Origin: CAKUFA01 sp963627465
GTDB lineage: Bacteria > Bacillota > Clostridia > Christensenellales > Aristaeellaceae
DNA: 64,000 bases
Assembly (NCBI GenBank): GCA_963627465.1
Contig: CAVGBO010000045.1
Location: 9,088 to 73,087, forward strand
Direction of reading: 5' to 3'
The position numbers and the translations under genes are program-made. Positions 1-10,610 of this stretch are shown in pieces. How positions within the stretch are numbered: position 1 is the stretch's first letter; each line of letters opens with the position of its first letter. A model generated the notes under the pieces. The model worked only from the letters and a program-made list of their open reading frames with translations. It ran no database searches and had not been told where the DNA came from.

Positions 1-532
1 CCAGAATGCTTTCCGGGTCATCCAGCTGATCCCCTTGGAAGCCCTGAATCATGGCAGCACCCATTTCGCCGGTCAGGTAGGGATCTTCACCGAAGGTTTC
101 GTCCACACGTCCCCACCGGGGATCCCGGGCAAGGCAAAGCACCGGGGCAAAGGTCCAGTGGAGGCCGTCTTCCGCCACTTCTTCGGCGGTGGCACGGCCG
201 ATTTTTTTCGGCAGCTCCGGATTAAAGCTGCATGCCATGGACAGCTGGGAGGGGAAAATGGCGGCATCCCGGTTCAGGCAGTGACCGTGCACCGCATCAA
301 TGCCGAACAGCACAGGAATGCCCAGCCGGGTGTGGCAGGCAACGTTCTGCAATTCCCTTGCATTGTCCCCCAGGACGTGCAGGAAGGAACCTACCCCCAG
401 CTTTGCCCATTCCAGCGCCTCTTCACGGGTGCATCCGGCATAGGAAATCTGGGTCATTTGGGCAACCTTTTCCTCAATGGTCATTTGGGCTAAAAGCGCA
501 GCAGCACGGGCATGCGCCTCGGATTTTTTCAT
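1..532 (-). CDS. Glycoside hydrolase family 3 beta-glucosidase, N-terminal part (cut by window edge)
   Basis: The visible 177 codons start at an ATG at 532 with an AGGAGG ribosome site at 541-546. The protein begins MKKSEAHARAAALLAQMTIE, without a signal peptide, so it should be cytoplasmic. It shows GH3 N-terminal barrel landmarks: EEKVAQMTQ near the start, GIDAVHGH around residue 78, and DPRWGRVDETFGEDPYL about residues 136-152. GH3 enzymes remove beta-linked glucose or xylose from oligosaccharides with a catalytic Asp, which would lie beyond the visible part. A consensus promoter sits just upstream, so it is probably transcribed separately from the esterase gene behind it. The exact substrate cannot be told from this half. 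Confidence 0.9.
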   Translation of the reverse strand, partial: MKKSEAHARAAALLAQMTIEEKVAQMTQISYAGCTREEALEWAKLGVGSFLHVLGDNARELQNVACHTRLGIPVLFGIDAVHGHCLNRDAAIFPSQLSMACSFNPELPKKIGRATAEEVAEDGLHWTFAPVLCLARDPRWGRVDETFGEDPYLTGEMGAAMIQGFQGDQLDDPESIL

Positions 533-575
533 GGGCAAGACCTCCTGTTCTCTTTTCGGGTTGGTTGTTGTCCTC

Positions 576-604
576 ATTATAAAATGCCGAAAGAGGATTG
601 TCAA
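576..604 (-). promoter_or_regulatory. Sigma-A promoter of the GH3 gene
   Basis: On the minus strand TTGACA (599-604) and TATAAT (576-581) are separated by exactly 17 bases. Both hexamers are perfect consensus. It lies just after the upstream terminator and 44 bases before the GH3 start codon. Confidence 0.85.
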
Positions 605-621
605 CGACGAACCAGAGCATG

Positions 622-653
622 AAAAAACCGCACCCCGAATGATCGGGATGCGG
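622..653 (-). terminator. Rho-independent terminator of the esterase gene
   Basis: On the minus strand an 11-bp stem (CCGCATCCCGA with TCGGGGTGCGG) is followed by six Ts. It lies about 25 bases after the stop of the esterase gene. Confidence 0.9.
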
Positions 654-676
654 ACAAAGAGATGGGACGAACGAAA

Positions 677-1555
677 TTACTTCAGCGTCTCTGCGAAGAA
701 CTCGCCGGTGGCGTCCACAGCGGCGTACAGGGAGTGGAAGTCTTCCTCGCTGAACACATTGAAGGTGTGATCCATGCCCTCGATGAAGCAGGTCTTGGAA
801 GCTTCGTTGCTGGAGGCAGCCACGATCTTGTTGCTCCACTCGGGGTCAACGGTGGTGTCCTGGGTGCCGGCAATGGCAAGCACGGGGCCGGTATAGCCGG
901 CGGCGAACTCAGCCAGCACGTCGGTGTTGGCCACGTCATCGCACCAGGCCAGGGACACGTTCAGGGAATCACGCCAGTCAAAGGTCATGGTGAAGTAGCC
1001 GTTGGCCTTGGCTTCGGCATACAGGTCGTCGGTGAGCATGCTGCTCAGGTCGGGAGCGCCTGCCCAGGTCACCAGAGACTTGAAGGTGCTGCTTTCGCGG
1101 GCAGCGCACAGCAGAGCGTCCGTGCCGCCTTGGCTCCAGCCCATGACGCCGATCTTCTCGGCATCGATGTTCTCCAAGCCCTGCATGTACTTGGCAGCGG
1201 CCAGCGCATCGCTGACGGCACTCTCGAAGGTGTAGCCCATGTAGTCAGCGGTAGAATCGCCGCTGCCCATGAAGTCGATCCGGATGGTGGCAATGCCGTA
1301 CTTCTCGGCCAGCACAGGAGCAGCCATCTTGTAGCCGTTGCCTGCTTCGTCCCGGTTGGAGCCGGTGCCGTGGAGCATCACCACAGCGGGGAAGGTGCCT
1401 TCGCCGGTGGGCATGCACACAGTGGCAGGAACTTCATGATCCCCGTTGGTGATGGACACAACGGTTTCCGTGTAGCCTGCGGTCTCTTCTGCCATGGCAG
1501 GAAGCACAGCAAGGCACAGGGTCAATGCGCAAACAAGAGCAAGAACCTTTTTCAT
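677..1555 (-). CDS. Secreted alpha/beta hydrolase (esterase / dienelactone-hydrolase-like)
   Basis: A 292-residue protein. The start MKKVLALV (1555) is chosen over an ATG 18 bases upstream because AGGAGA sits 8 bases before it. A signal peptide ends at AMA-EE, so the enzyme is exported and not lipid-anchored. Alpha/beta hydrolase landmarks are visible: HGTGSN (oxyanion hole), a GWSQGG nucleophile elbow with the catalytic Ser, an Asp in GTQDTT, and the His in GMDHTF. Such proteins remove ester groups (acetyl, feruloyl) from plant polysaccharides or small molecules. The neighbouring GH3 gene and transporter suggest a role in glycan use, but the substrate is inferred only. Confidence 0.85.
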   Translation of the reverse strand: MKKVLALVCALTLCLAVLPAMAEETAGYTETVVSITNGDHEVPATVCMPTGEGTFPAVVMLHGTGSNRDEAGNGYKMAAPVLAEKYGIATIRIDFMGSGDSTADYMGYTFESAVSDALAAAKYMQGLENIDAEKIGVMGWSQGGTDALLCAARESSTFKSLVTWAGAPDLSSMLTDDLYAEAKANGYFTMTFDWRDSLNVSLAWCDDVANTDVLAEFAAGYTGPVLAIAGTQDTTVDPEWSNKIVAASSNEASKTCFIEGMDHTFNVFSEEDFHSLYAAVDATGEFFAETLK

Positions 1556-1599
1556 GATTTTATCTCCTTTCAATGATGGAACAGTGGGTACCTAGGCAC

Positions 1600-1628
1600 A
1601 TTATAGGAAGGCGGAAAGCGTCTGTCAA
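1600..1628 (-). promoter_or_regulatory. Sigma-A promoter of the esterase gene
   Basis: Minus-strand TTGACA (1623-1628) and TATAAT (1600-1605) are perfect consensus hexamers with a 17-base spacer. Confidence 0.88.
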
Positions 1629-1750
1629 GACGAGAGACGAACAATGATAAAATAATAAGGAAAATCGTTTGGAAATCATATCAATAAGAAGAAACTTGTT
1701 ATCAAAAGGAAAATGATGAAGTCAGCACAAATCATCATACAATGAGAAGG

Positions 1751-1767
1751 ATGAGAATCATTCTCAT
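1751..1767. promoter_or_regulatory. Fur-like operator palindrome
   Basis: ATGAGAAT-C-ATTCTCAT is a perfect 8-1-8 inverted repeat. It contains the 7-1-7 pattern TGAnAATnATTnTCA typical of Fur boxes. Further ATGAGAA half-sites lie at 1742 and 1783, giving a small cluster. It sits between divergent promoters, about 72 bases upstream of the transporter -35 and about 120 bases from the esterase -35. Binding by Fur, PerR or Zur is inference. Confidence 0.5.
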
Positions 1768-1838
1768 TGATCATATTAGAATATGAGAATGTGAACGAAA
1801 AAGACGGGAAAATTCATGGTTTTTCCTGTTTTTTCTGA

Positions 1839-1867
1839 TTGACCCCTCTGAGTTGCTTTTGTATAAT
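1839..1867 (+). promoter_or_regulatory. Sigma-A promoter of the peptide transporter operon
   Basis: TTGACC (1839-1844), a 17-base spacer and a perfect TATAAT (1862-1867). It is followed after about 53 bases by the AAAGGAG site of the first permease gene. Confidence 0.85.
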
Positions 1868-1933
1868 TCACGGCATGAACCACCCGAAAAGCACATGTCG
1901 CACACAGAAGCGCGATGAAAGGAGATGCAAGCA

Positions 1934-2878
1934 TTGGCACGGTACATCCTCCAACGGTTGGGACAGACCTTGTTAATTTTGCTGATTGTATCATTTATCA
2001 CCTACTTGCTGATTGACTTTCTGCCCGGTGATCCCATTGCTGCTATGACCGGCGGCGAGATTTCCGGCGAGACCTATGATCGGCTGTATCACGAGCTGAA
2101 CATGGATAAGCCGGTACTGGTGCGCTACATCCTCTGGCTGCGTAACGCTCTGTGCGGTAACTTTGGTACATCCCAGAGCTACAACAAGTCGGTGATGACC
2201 ATCATCGGCGAGCGGCTGCCGATTACCTTGTACCTGTCCCTGCTGGCCTTCTTCATCAGCGTGCCTCTGGGCATCCTGTTCGGCATCATCAGTGCCGTGA
2301 AGCGGGGAAGCGCAGCGGACACGGCAGTGACCCTGACAGCCAACATCTGCTGCTGTCTGCCCCAGTTCTGGCTGGGCATCCTGTTCATGTATGTGTTCAG
2401 TATGCTGCTGGGCTGGCTGCCTTCCATGGGCTTTGTATGGCCCTGGCAGAATTTCGGACAGAGCGTGAAGCAGACCATCATGCCGGTATTGTGTCTGGCC
2501 ATCGGCGGCATTGCTTCCATCACCCGTCAGACCCGTTCCAGCATGCTGGAAGTCATCCGGCAGGATTACATTCGCACGGCACGTTCCAAGGGTCTGAAGA
2601 AGAAGAAAGTCATCTACGTTCATGCACTGAAGAACGCCCTCCTGCCGGTCATTACCCTGATGGGTCTTCGACTGGGCGGCATGATCGGCGGCTCCGTGTT
2701 CGTGGAGAACGTATTCGTGATTCCCGGCATGGGCTCCCTGCTGGTGAACGCCATCAACAGCCAGGACATTCAGCTGATTCAGGGCTGCGTGCTCATGATT
2801 ACCCTGTTCACCAGCGTGGTGAACCTGATTACCGATATCGTGTATGTGGCGGTTGACCCCCGCATCAAGATTGCCTAA
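1934..2878 (+). CDS. ABC transporter permease, DppB/OppB type
   Basis: Inner-membrane permease of a peptide/nickel-type (PepT family) importer, 314 residues with about six membrane segments. The N-terminal ARYILQRLGQT and the C-terminal ending DPRIKIA are typical of DppB. The permease motif with TARSKGL is visible around residues 215-225. An ATG at 1925 directly abuts the GGAG ribosome site and cannot be used well, so a TTG at 1934 (9 bases after GGAG) is the likely start. It is the first gene of a five-component transporter operon and pairs with the next permease. Confidence 0.93.
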   Translation: MARYILQRLGQTLLILLIVSFITYLLIDFLPGDPIAAMTGGEISGETYDRLYHELNMDKPVLVRYILWLRNALCGNFGTSQSYNKSVMTIIGERLPITLYLSLLAFFISVPLGILFGIISAVKRGSAADTAVTLTANICCCLPQFWLGILFMYVFSMLLGWLPSMGFVWPWQNFGQSVKQTIMPVLCLAIGGIASITRQTRSSMLEVIRQDYIRTARSKGLKKKKVIYVHALKNALLPVITLMGLRLGGMIGGSVFVENVFVIPGMGSLLVNAINSQDIQLIQGCVLMITLFTSVVNLITDIVYVAVDPRIKIA

Positions 2879-2898
2879 GGGGAAGGAGGAAAACGAAC

Positions 2899-3801
2899 AT
2901 GTCAGAAGTTGCATTTGATAAGAAAGCGGCGGCGGAAGCCAGCCGGGCTTACAAGAAAAAACATCGGAAACAGTTTGTCAAGACCCTCTTTTCCCGGAAG
3001 ATTGTGCTGGTGGCAGCCATCATTGCCCTGCTGATTATCCTGGTTTCCATTTTCGCCTACCAGATCGTTCCTTATGATCCCAACAAGATCAGCATCAAGG
3101 AACGGAATCAGGGTGCCAGTGCAGTCCATCTGCTTGGTACGGATGAGTTCGGACGGGATGTGCTGAGCCGCATCATCGTCGGCAGCCGAGTTTCCCTCGT
3201 GGTGGGCGTGCTGGCTGTGGTGATTGCCTGTATCATCGGTACCGCCTTCGGCATGATCGCCGGTTATTTCGGCGGCGTGGTGGATGACGTGATTAACCGA
3301 ATCAGCGAGGCTATCCGTGTGATTCCTCAGGTGGTGCTGGCCATCGCCTTGTGCGCCGTGTTCGGCGGCGGCATCCTGAACCTGTCCATCATCCTGGGCA
3401 TTTCCAACATGACCATTTACGTCCGCATGATGCGAAGCGAGGTTATGTCCATTAAGGAACGGGACTACATCATGGCCGGCAAGCTGCAGGGCAATAGTTC
3501 CTTCCGCCTGATGGTGAAGCACGTGCTGCCCAACAGCATTTCCCCCATCATCGTGACCATGACCCAGCAGATCGGCAACACCATCCTGTCCGAGGCAGGC
3601 CTGTCCTTCCTGGGACTGGGCATCAGTCAGCCCATCGCTTCCTGGGGCAGCATGGTTTCCGGCGGCCGTGACTATCTGCTGACCAACCCTGTGTATTCTC
3701 TGGCACCCGGCATCTGCATTGCACTGCTGGTAATTTGCCTCAACACCTTGGGCGACGGTATCCGTGACGCCCTTGACCCCCGTCTGCGCGGCGAACTGTA
3801 A
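2899..3801 (+). CDS. ABC transporter permease, DppC/OppC type
   Basis: 300-residue second permease of the peptide importer. It has a cytoplasmic N-terminal helix rich in Lys/Arg, about six membrane segments, the DppC signature GTDEFGRDVLSRII (about residues 79-92) and the ending LDPRLRGEL. It follows the first permease by 20 bases behind AAGGAGG. It forms the channel heterodimer with the upstream gene product. Confidence 0.94.
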   Translation: MSEVAFDKKAAAEASRAYKKKHRKQFVKTLFSRKIVLVAAIIALLIILVSIFAYQIVPYDPNKISIKERNQGASAVHLLGTDEFGRDVLSRIIVGSRVSLVVGVLAVVIACIIGTAFGMIAGYFGGVVDDVINRISEAIRVIPQVVLAIALCAVFGGGILNLSIILGISNMTIYVRMMRSEVMSIKERDYIMAGKLQGNSSFRLMVKHVLPNSISPIIVTMTQQIGNTILSEAGLSFLGLGISQPIASWGSMVSGGRDYLLTNPVYSLAPGICIALLVICLNTLGDGIRDALDPRLRGEL

Positions 3802-3816
3802 GGAGTGTGGAACGCA

Positions 3817-5838
<2,022 letters not shown>

Positions 5839-5845
5839 CAAGGTT

Positions 5846-5907
5846 GTTCCCTGCACCTGAATGTGGATGCAGGAACAGATAGACCCACGGATGCAAGGAT
5901 TCGTGGG
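5846..5907 (+). other. Two stem-loops between ATPase and binding-protein genes
   Basis: Stem 1 (5846-5876) pairs GTTCCCTGCA with TGCAGGAAC. Stem 2 (5884-5907) pairs CCCACGGAT with ATTCGTGGG. There is no U tract. Such hairpins commonly protect the downstream binding-protein mRNA or retard readthrough, giving more binding protein than membrane components. Function inferred. Confidence 0.5.
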
Positions 5908-5931
5908 GACAAATAAAAGGAGGATTTATCC

Positions 5932-7476
5932 ATGACCATGAAGCGACTGCTTGCGCTTGTGCTGGCCGCGATGATGCTGACCGCACTGGTTCCTGCCTTG
6001 GCGGAGGAAGCAACCCCCACCTACGGCGGCACCCTGACGGTGCTGGGCTATCAGCACAACACCTTCTTCCTTCCCTTCTCCACCACCACTTCCGACCGTT
6101 ACAACGCTGCTCCCGCCATTGAGTCTCTGGGCCGTCATGATCCGGAAACCGGCGACACCTACGGCTGGCTGGCCGAAGAGTTCGTTACCGATGCCGAAAA
6201 CCTGACCCTGACCATCAAGCTGCGCCAGGGCATCAAGTTCAGCGACGGCAGCGACTTCAACGCAGCAGCTGTTGTGTGGAACTTCGACAAGATGGTGGAA
6301 TTCGGCAAAGCTTCCGAGCTGGTAAGCCCCGTATCCTATGAAGCCACCGATGACTACACCGTGGTTGTGAAGTATGACACCTGGGCTAACACCTGGGCAG
6401 ACACCATTGGTGAAGTCCGCATCTATTGCCCTTCCGCTTACGAAGCCAACGGCGCTGACTGGGCAGCCATCAACGCTGTCGGCACCGGCCCCTTCGTGCA
6501 GAGCGAGTTCGTGCAGGACAGCCACATCACCTATGTTCGCAACGACAACTACTGGGTTGAAGGTCAGCCCTATCTGGACAGCGTAAAGGTGCTGTTCATC
6601 AGCGACGCTACCACCCAGGTGTCCGCTTTCCTGAACGGCGAGCTGGACGTGCTCCGTAACCCCACCACCGCCGCTATTGATCAGCTGAAGGACAAGTATG
6701 AGAACGTTGCTGGTCAGGCTCCTGACACTGCCGGCATCACCTATATGATGTTCTGCTCCGGCGACGAAGCTTCTCCCTTCTATGATGTGAACGTTCGTCT
6801 GGCCGTGATGTACGCCGTGGACTGGGAAGACATGGCTGAAGGCATCTACAATGGTCTGGGCGCTGCTACCCCTGTCTTCGCTGTGCCCGGTGCTTACAGC
6901 TACGACGATACCCTGGAAATCTATCCCTATGATCCTGAAAAGTCCAAGGAACTGCTGACGGCAGCCGGCTATCCCAACGGCTTTGATACCGTGATCACCA
7001 CCAATGGTGAGAACGAAGCCAACAACCAGTGCGCCGTGATCCTGCAGGCTTACCTGTCCATGGTGGGCATCAACGCAGAAATCAAGAACCTGACCAACGC
7101 TGACTTCAATGCACAGAAGGCTGAAGGCACCTATGATCTGGGCATCATGATCAACAACGGTTCCTCCAAGCTGGACTTCACCGCCAACTACATCCGCCTC
7201 TACTCTTCCGAGGGTGTGAACTACAAGAACATGATGGCAAAGCCTGCCGACTATGAGGAAGCCCTCTTCGGCGCCCGTGCTGCCAAGACCCAGGAAGAAA
7301 AGAAGGAACTGCTGAAGAAGGCAGCTCGTCTCTTCAGCCACGACTATGCACTGGTTGTAGCCACCGGCTATCAGCTGCCCTACTGCTTCGCACAGGATGG
7401 CGTGCATGACACCGGCATCCTGATGACCACTGCTGAGTCCTGGACGCCTGAAAAGGCCTGGAAGGAAGCTAAGTAA
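5932..7476 (+). CDS. Extracellular solute-binding protein family 5 (peptide/oligosaccharide importer)
   Basis: 514 residues. The start ATG 5932 has GGAGG 8 bases upstream; a second ATG at 5938 is too far. The signal peptide ends ALA-EE, and there is no lipobox Cys, which is unusual for a Gram-positive binding protein. Family-5 landmarks include YGGTLTV at the mature N-terminus, LRQGIKFSDG (about 101-110), GTGPF, and VRLAVMYAVDWEDM. It should capture the ligand and hand it to the preceding permeases. Family 5 binds peptides, nickel, heme or oligosaccharides; the glycan-rich context suits a sugar ligand but does not prove it. Confidence 0.92.
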   Translation: MTMKRLLALVLAAMMLTALVPALAEEATPTYGGTLTVLGYQHNTFFLPFSTTTSDRYNAAPAIESLGRHDPETGDTYGWLAEEFVTDAENLTLTIKLRQGIKFSDGSDFNAAAVVWNFDKMVEFGKASELVSPVSYEATDDYTVVVKYDTWANTWADTIGEVRIYCPSAYEANGADWAAINAVGTGPFVQSEFVQDSHITYVRNDNYWVEGQPYLDSVKVLFISDATTQVSAFLNGELDVLRNPTTAAIDQLKDKYENVAGQAPDTAGITYMMFCSGDEASPFYDVNVRLAVMYAVDWEDMAEGIYNGLGAATPVFAVPGAYSYDDTLEIYPYDPEKSKELLTAAGYPNGFDTVITTNGENEANNQCAVILQAYLSMVGINAEIKNLTNADFNAQKAEGTYDLGIMINNGSSKLDFTANYIRLYSSEGVNYKNMMAKPADYEEALFGARAAKTQEEKKELLKKAARLFSHDYALVVATGYQLPYCFAQDGVHDTGILMTTAESWTPEKAWKEAK

Positions 7477-7484
7477 TCCATTTC

Positions 7485-7518
7485 CTTCTCGGGGAGGGAG
7501 CAATCCCTCTCCGGGAAG
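7485..7518 (+). other. Strong stem-loop after the binding-protein gene
   Basis: A 15-bp stem with GCAA loop (CTTCTCGGGGAGGGA with TCCCTCTCCGGGAAG, two imperfect pairs). No T run follows, so it more likely stabilises the 3' end of the transporter mRNA or acts as a processing barrier than as a full terminator. Confidence 0.55.
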
Positions 7519-7616
7519 ACTTGCGGTTCTCGGCGCGCATGAACGCTGAGACCGGCTGATAGGCAGTTTGCTCTGCCTTGCTTGGGTGAAATTTGGGATC
7601 ATAAGGAGGCTGCACC

Positions 7617-8621
7617 ATGGAAACTTTGATGAAGCCGCAAATGGGGATTAATTCTGACAAGGCAACTGACGACTACCTTCGGTATCTTCGCCAGATGAAC
7701 ATCTCTCATTGCTTCGTGATGTTTTCAAATGAACATAGCAACTACGAAGATGTGAACCGGATTCTGGAGCGGGTTCGCAAGGCAGGACTGACGGTGGATG
7801 ATGCGGGTAATTCCAAGATTTACAAGCATCCTTCCATCCAGCTTGGTCTGGAAGACCGGGATGAGTGGATTCAGAAGTACAACGACCTGAACCGCTGGAT
7901 CGCCGGTGCCGGCGTGCATGTGGGCTACGCCACCTGGGACACGGGACGTGTGTCCACCTCCTGGTGGAAGGCCGGGGAACACACCCACGGAGCTGTAGGC
8001 CGCATTGTGGACATGGATGAAATCTATGCCCGGAAGCCTGCCTTCGGCAAGGAATACGATTATGACACCATGTGGGGGAATTTCGAATACTTCCTCCGTG
8101 CCGTGCTGCCCACCTGCAAGGAAGTGGGTATGAAGCTGGCTCTGCACCCCTGCGATCCGCCTGCCCGGTTCTATGAAGGCTGCGCAAGCATCATCATCAG
8201 CGGCGATGACTACCGCAAGGCTCTCCGCCGTGCTGATGAAATTCAGCAGGAGCTGGGCTTGGGCACGGATGAGCACTATCTGGGCATTAAGTTCTGCTGC
8301 GGCTGCTGGCTGGAAGGCGGCAAGCAGTTCGGCAATGTGCTGGAAGATTTGGCAGACTTTGTGCAGCAGAAGCGGGTGCACATCGTTCACTTCCGCAACG
8401 TATCCGGCACCCTGCCCTACTTCGAGGAAACCCTGCTGGAAGACGGCTACATGGATATGTACAAGATCATGGAAGTGCTGGTGAAGAACAACTACGACGG
8501 CACTGTCTATGTGGATCATGTGCTCCGCTATGATGAAGCTACCGGCGGCGAACAGACCTCCTTTGCCTACACCACGGGCTACATGAAGGGCTTGATGGCG
8601 GCGGCCTATCATCAAAAGTAA
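7617..8621 (+). CDS. Mannonate dehydratase-like TIM-barrel enzyme (UxuA family)
   Basis: 334 residues, shorter than typical UxuA (about 350-395). UxuA removes water from D-mannonate to give 2-keto-3-deoxygluconate. Family metal-site landmarks are present: LALHPCDPP (His, about residue 176), FCCGC (Cys, about 226), HFRNV (His, about 262) and VDHV near the C-terminus. Start ATG has AAGGAGG 7-8 bases upstream. It is followed closely by an aldolase, a reductase and a kinase that fit one sugar-acid route. No uxuB or uronate isomerase is nearby, so the substrate might be another sugar acid. Confidence 0.8.
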   Translation: METLMKPQMGINSDKATDDYLRYLRQMNISHCFVMFSNEHSNYEDVNRILERVRKAGLTVDDAGNSKIYKHPSIQLGLEDRDEWIQKYNDLNRWIAGAGVHVGYATWDTGRVSTSWWKAGEHTHGAVGRIVDMDEIYARKPAFGKEYDYDTMWGNFEYFLRAVLPTCKEVGMKLALHPCDPPARFYEGCASIIISGDDYRKALRRADEIQQELGLGTDEHYLGIKFCCGCWLEGGKQFGNVLEDLADFVQQKRVHIVHFRNVSGTLPYFEETLLEDGYMDMYKIMEVLVKNNYDGTVYVDHVLRYDEATGGEQTSFAYTTGYMKGLMAAAYHQK

Positions 8622-8654
8622 GCCTTGGAAGTTGAGCGGAAAGGAGCGTTTCTG

Positions 8655-9551
8655 ATGGCATTCAAACCCCATGGCATTGTAGTGCCTATTGTGACCCCCG
8701 TCACAGCAGACGGCAAGTTTGACGAGAAGGCTTACCGGGGGCTGATTGATTACCTGGCGGACAACGGCATTCACGGCGTTTTCCCCTTCGGCACCACGGG
8801 CGAGTTTTACGCCCATGACCTGGACTTCTACCGGAATGTGCTGGAAGTGACCAAGGATGCGGTACACGGCCGCATGGACATTTATGCCGGTGCCAATGAC
8901 ATTACCACCAAGGGTGCGGCAAAGATTGCCAAGGCTGTGGAGCAGGTAGGGGGCATTGATGCCCTCAGCGTGCTGACTCCTATGTTCGTCAGCCAGACCC
9001 AGTACGAGGTGTACGAGTACTATCGGGAGATTGCCTCGGAAACCAGCCTGCCCATTATCATCTACAATAACAAGCCCAAGACCAACGTGACCGTGGAGCC
9101 TGCCACCGTGGCCAAGCTGGCGCAGATTGACAACATCATCGGCGTGAAGGATTCCACCGGGGACATGACCAACACGGAGGAATACCTTCGCCTGACCCGG
9201 GGCATGGAAAACTTCCATGTGATGATGGGTCGTGATACCCTGATTTACGCCGCCCTTTGCTACGGTGCCGCCGGTGCTATTGCGTCCTGCGCTAATGTGG
9301 CGCCCCGCATTGCCGTGGACATTTATGAAAAGTTCAAGGCAGGGGATGCCGCCGGTGCACTGGATGCCCAGTTCCGCTTCTCTGCCCTGCGCATTGCCAC
9401 CAACATGGGCACCTTCCCAGTGGTGCTGAAGGAAGCACTGAAACTCATCGGTCACGACTGCGGGGATTGCGTGAAGCCCATTCAGCCCCTGAACGATGAG
9501 CAGCGTGCCAAACTGAAGGTCGTCTTGACAGACATGGGTCTGCTGAAGTAA
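8655..9551 (+). CDS. DapA-family aldolase/lyase, probably 2-keto-3-deoxy-sugar-acid aldolase
   Basis: 298 residues. Start ATG 8655 follows AAAGGAG; an upstream TTG at 8625 has no ribosome site. The class I aldolase motifs are visible: GTTGE (about residue 46), IIIYNNK with the catalytic Tyr, and IGVKDSTGD with the Schiff-base Lys (about 166). DapA-family members cleave or dehydrate 2-keto-3-deoxy acids (YagE/YjhH, KdgD) as well as making dihydrodipicolinate. Its place between a mannonate dehydratase and a tartronate semialdehyde reductase argues for a catabolic keto-acid aldolase. Confidence 0.85.
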   Translation: MAFKPHGIVVPIVTPVTADGKFDEKAYRGLIDYLADNGIHGVFPFGTTGEFYAHDLDFYRNVLEVTKDAVHGRMDIYAGANDITTKGAAKIAKAVEQVGGIDALSVLTPMFVSQTQYEVYEYYREIASETSLPIIIYNNKPKTNVTVEPATVAKLAQIDNIIGVKDSTGDMTNTEEYLRLTRGMENFHVMMGRDTLIYAALCYGAAGAIASCANVAPRIAVDIYEKFKAGDAAGALDAQFRFSALRIATNMGTFPVVLKEALKLIGHDCGDCVKPIQPLNDEQRAKLKVVLTDMGLLK

Positions 9552-9625
9552 CATGGTTTTCCGCTGAGAGGAATCATCCTTCCGGCCGAAAATAGATGTG
9601 GATGTATGTAAGGAGGAAAATTGAT

Positions 9626-10510
9626 ATGAAGATTTCATTCATTGGCTTGGGCATCATGGGTAAGCCCATGGCAAAGAACCTGATGAAGAACGGCCACGAG
9701 CTGTATGTGTATGATCGCAATCCTGCCGCTGTGGAGGAAATGCGTGCTGCCGGTGCCCACATCTGCGGCTCTTCCGTGGAAACGGTGAAGGACGTGGATC
9801 TGGTGATCACCATGCTGCCCAACAGCCCCCACGTAAAGTCCGTCATGCTGGAGGACGACAAGCTGGCTGATTACATGCCCAAGACCGCTACCTTCATCGA
9901 CTGCACGTCCCTGAACCCTGTTGCTTCCCGTGAGATCGCTGCCGAGCTGGCCAAGCGTGGCATTGACATGCTGGATGCTCCCGTGTCCGGCGGTCAGCCC
10001 AAGGCTGTGGACGGCACCCTGTCCTTCATGGTTGGCGGCAAGGAAGAAGTGTTCAACCGCTTCAAGCCCGTTCTGGAGTGCATGGGCGCTTCCGTGGTGC
10101 TGTGCGGCGATGTAGGCGCAGGCAACGTGACCAAGCTGTGCAACCAGACCATCGTGGCTGTGAACATTGCCGCTTTGGCTGAAGCTCTGCAGATGGGTCA
10201 GATGTGCGGTGTGGAGCCCCAGAAGATCTTCGAAGCTATCCGTGGCGGTCTGGCTGGTTCTACCGTGATGAACGCTAAGGCTCCCATGATGATGGATCAG
10301 AACTTCGAGCCCGGCTTCCGTATTGACCTGCACATCAAGGATCTGAAGAACGTGGTGGATGCCGCCAGCACCGTGGATGCTCCCATCCCGCTGACCCAGT
10401 CTGTGCTGGAAATGATGAAGGTGCTGCACAAGGACGGCCTGGGCTCCTGCGACCACAGCGCCCTGCTGAAGTACTATCAGAAGCTGACCGGCGAAACCCT
10501 GCATCACTAA
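9626..10510 (+). CDS. garR: 2-hydroxy-3-oxopropionate (tartronate semialdehyde) reductase
   Basis: 294-residue beta-hydroxyacid dehydrogenase. N-terminal NAD(P) site GLGIMGKPMAKNLMK, substrate motif DAPVSGGQPKA (about residues 117-127), catalytic Lys in GAGNVTKLCNQ (about 171), and the C-terminal DLHIKDLKN. Start 9626 is set by AAGGAGG; an in-frame ATG 30 bases upstream lacks a site. GarR reduces tartronate semialdehyde to D-glycerate, the substrate of the following kinase. 3-Hydroxyisobutyrate dehydrogenase is the alternative, less likely given the neighbour. Confidence 0.88.
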   Translation: MKISFIGLGIMGKPMAKNLMKNGHELYVYDRNPAAVEEMRAAGAHICGSSVETVKDVDLVITMLPNSPHVKSVMLEDDKLADYMPKTATFIDCTSLNPVASREIAAELAKRGIDMLDAPVSGGQPKAVDGTLSFMVGGKEEVFNRFKPVLECMGASVVLCGDVGAGNVTKLCNQTIVAVNIAALAEALQMGQMCGVEPQKIFEAIRGGLAGSTVMNAKAPMMMDQNFEPGFRIDLHIKDLKNVVDAASTVDAPIPLTQSVLEMMKVLHKDGLGSCDHSALLKYYQKLTGETLHH

Positions 10511-10552
10511 TTCGTAGCGCAGGACTCGTACCTGCCTGGCATGATGTAACAC

Positions 10553-10582
10553 AAGGCAGCAGGCAGAAATGTCTGCTGCCTT
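10553..10582 (+). terminator. Stem-loop between reductase and kinase genes
   Basis: AAGGCAGCAG pairs perfectly with CTGCTGCCTT around a 10-base loop, followed by TCATTT. The weak T tract suggests partial termination, with readthrough into the kinase gene. Confidence 0.55.
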
Positions 10583-10610
10583 TCATTTGAATGAGGAGTG
10601 TGTCTGTCCG

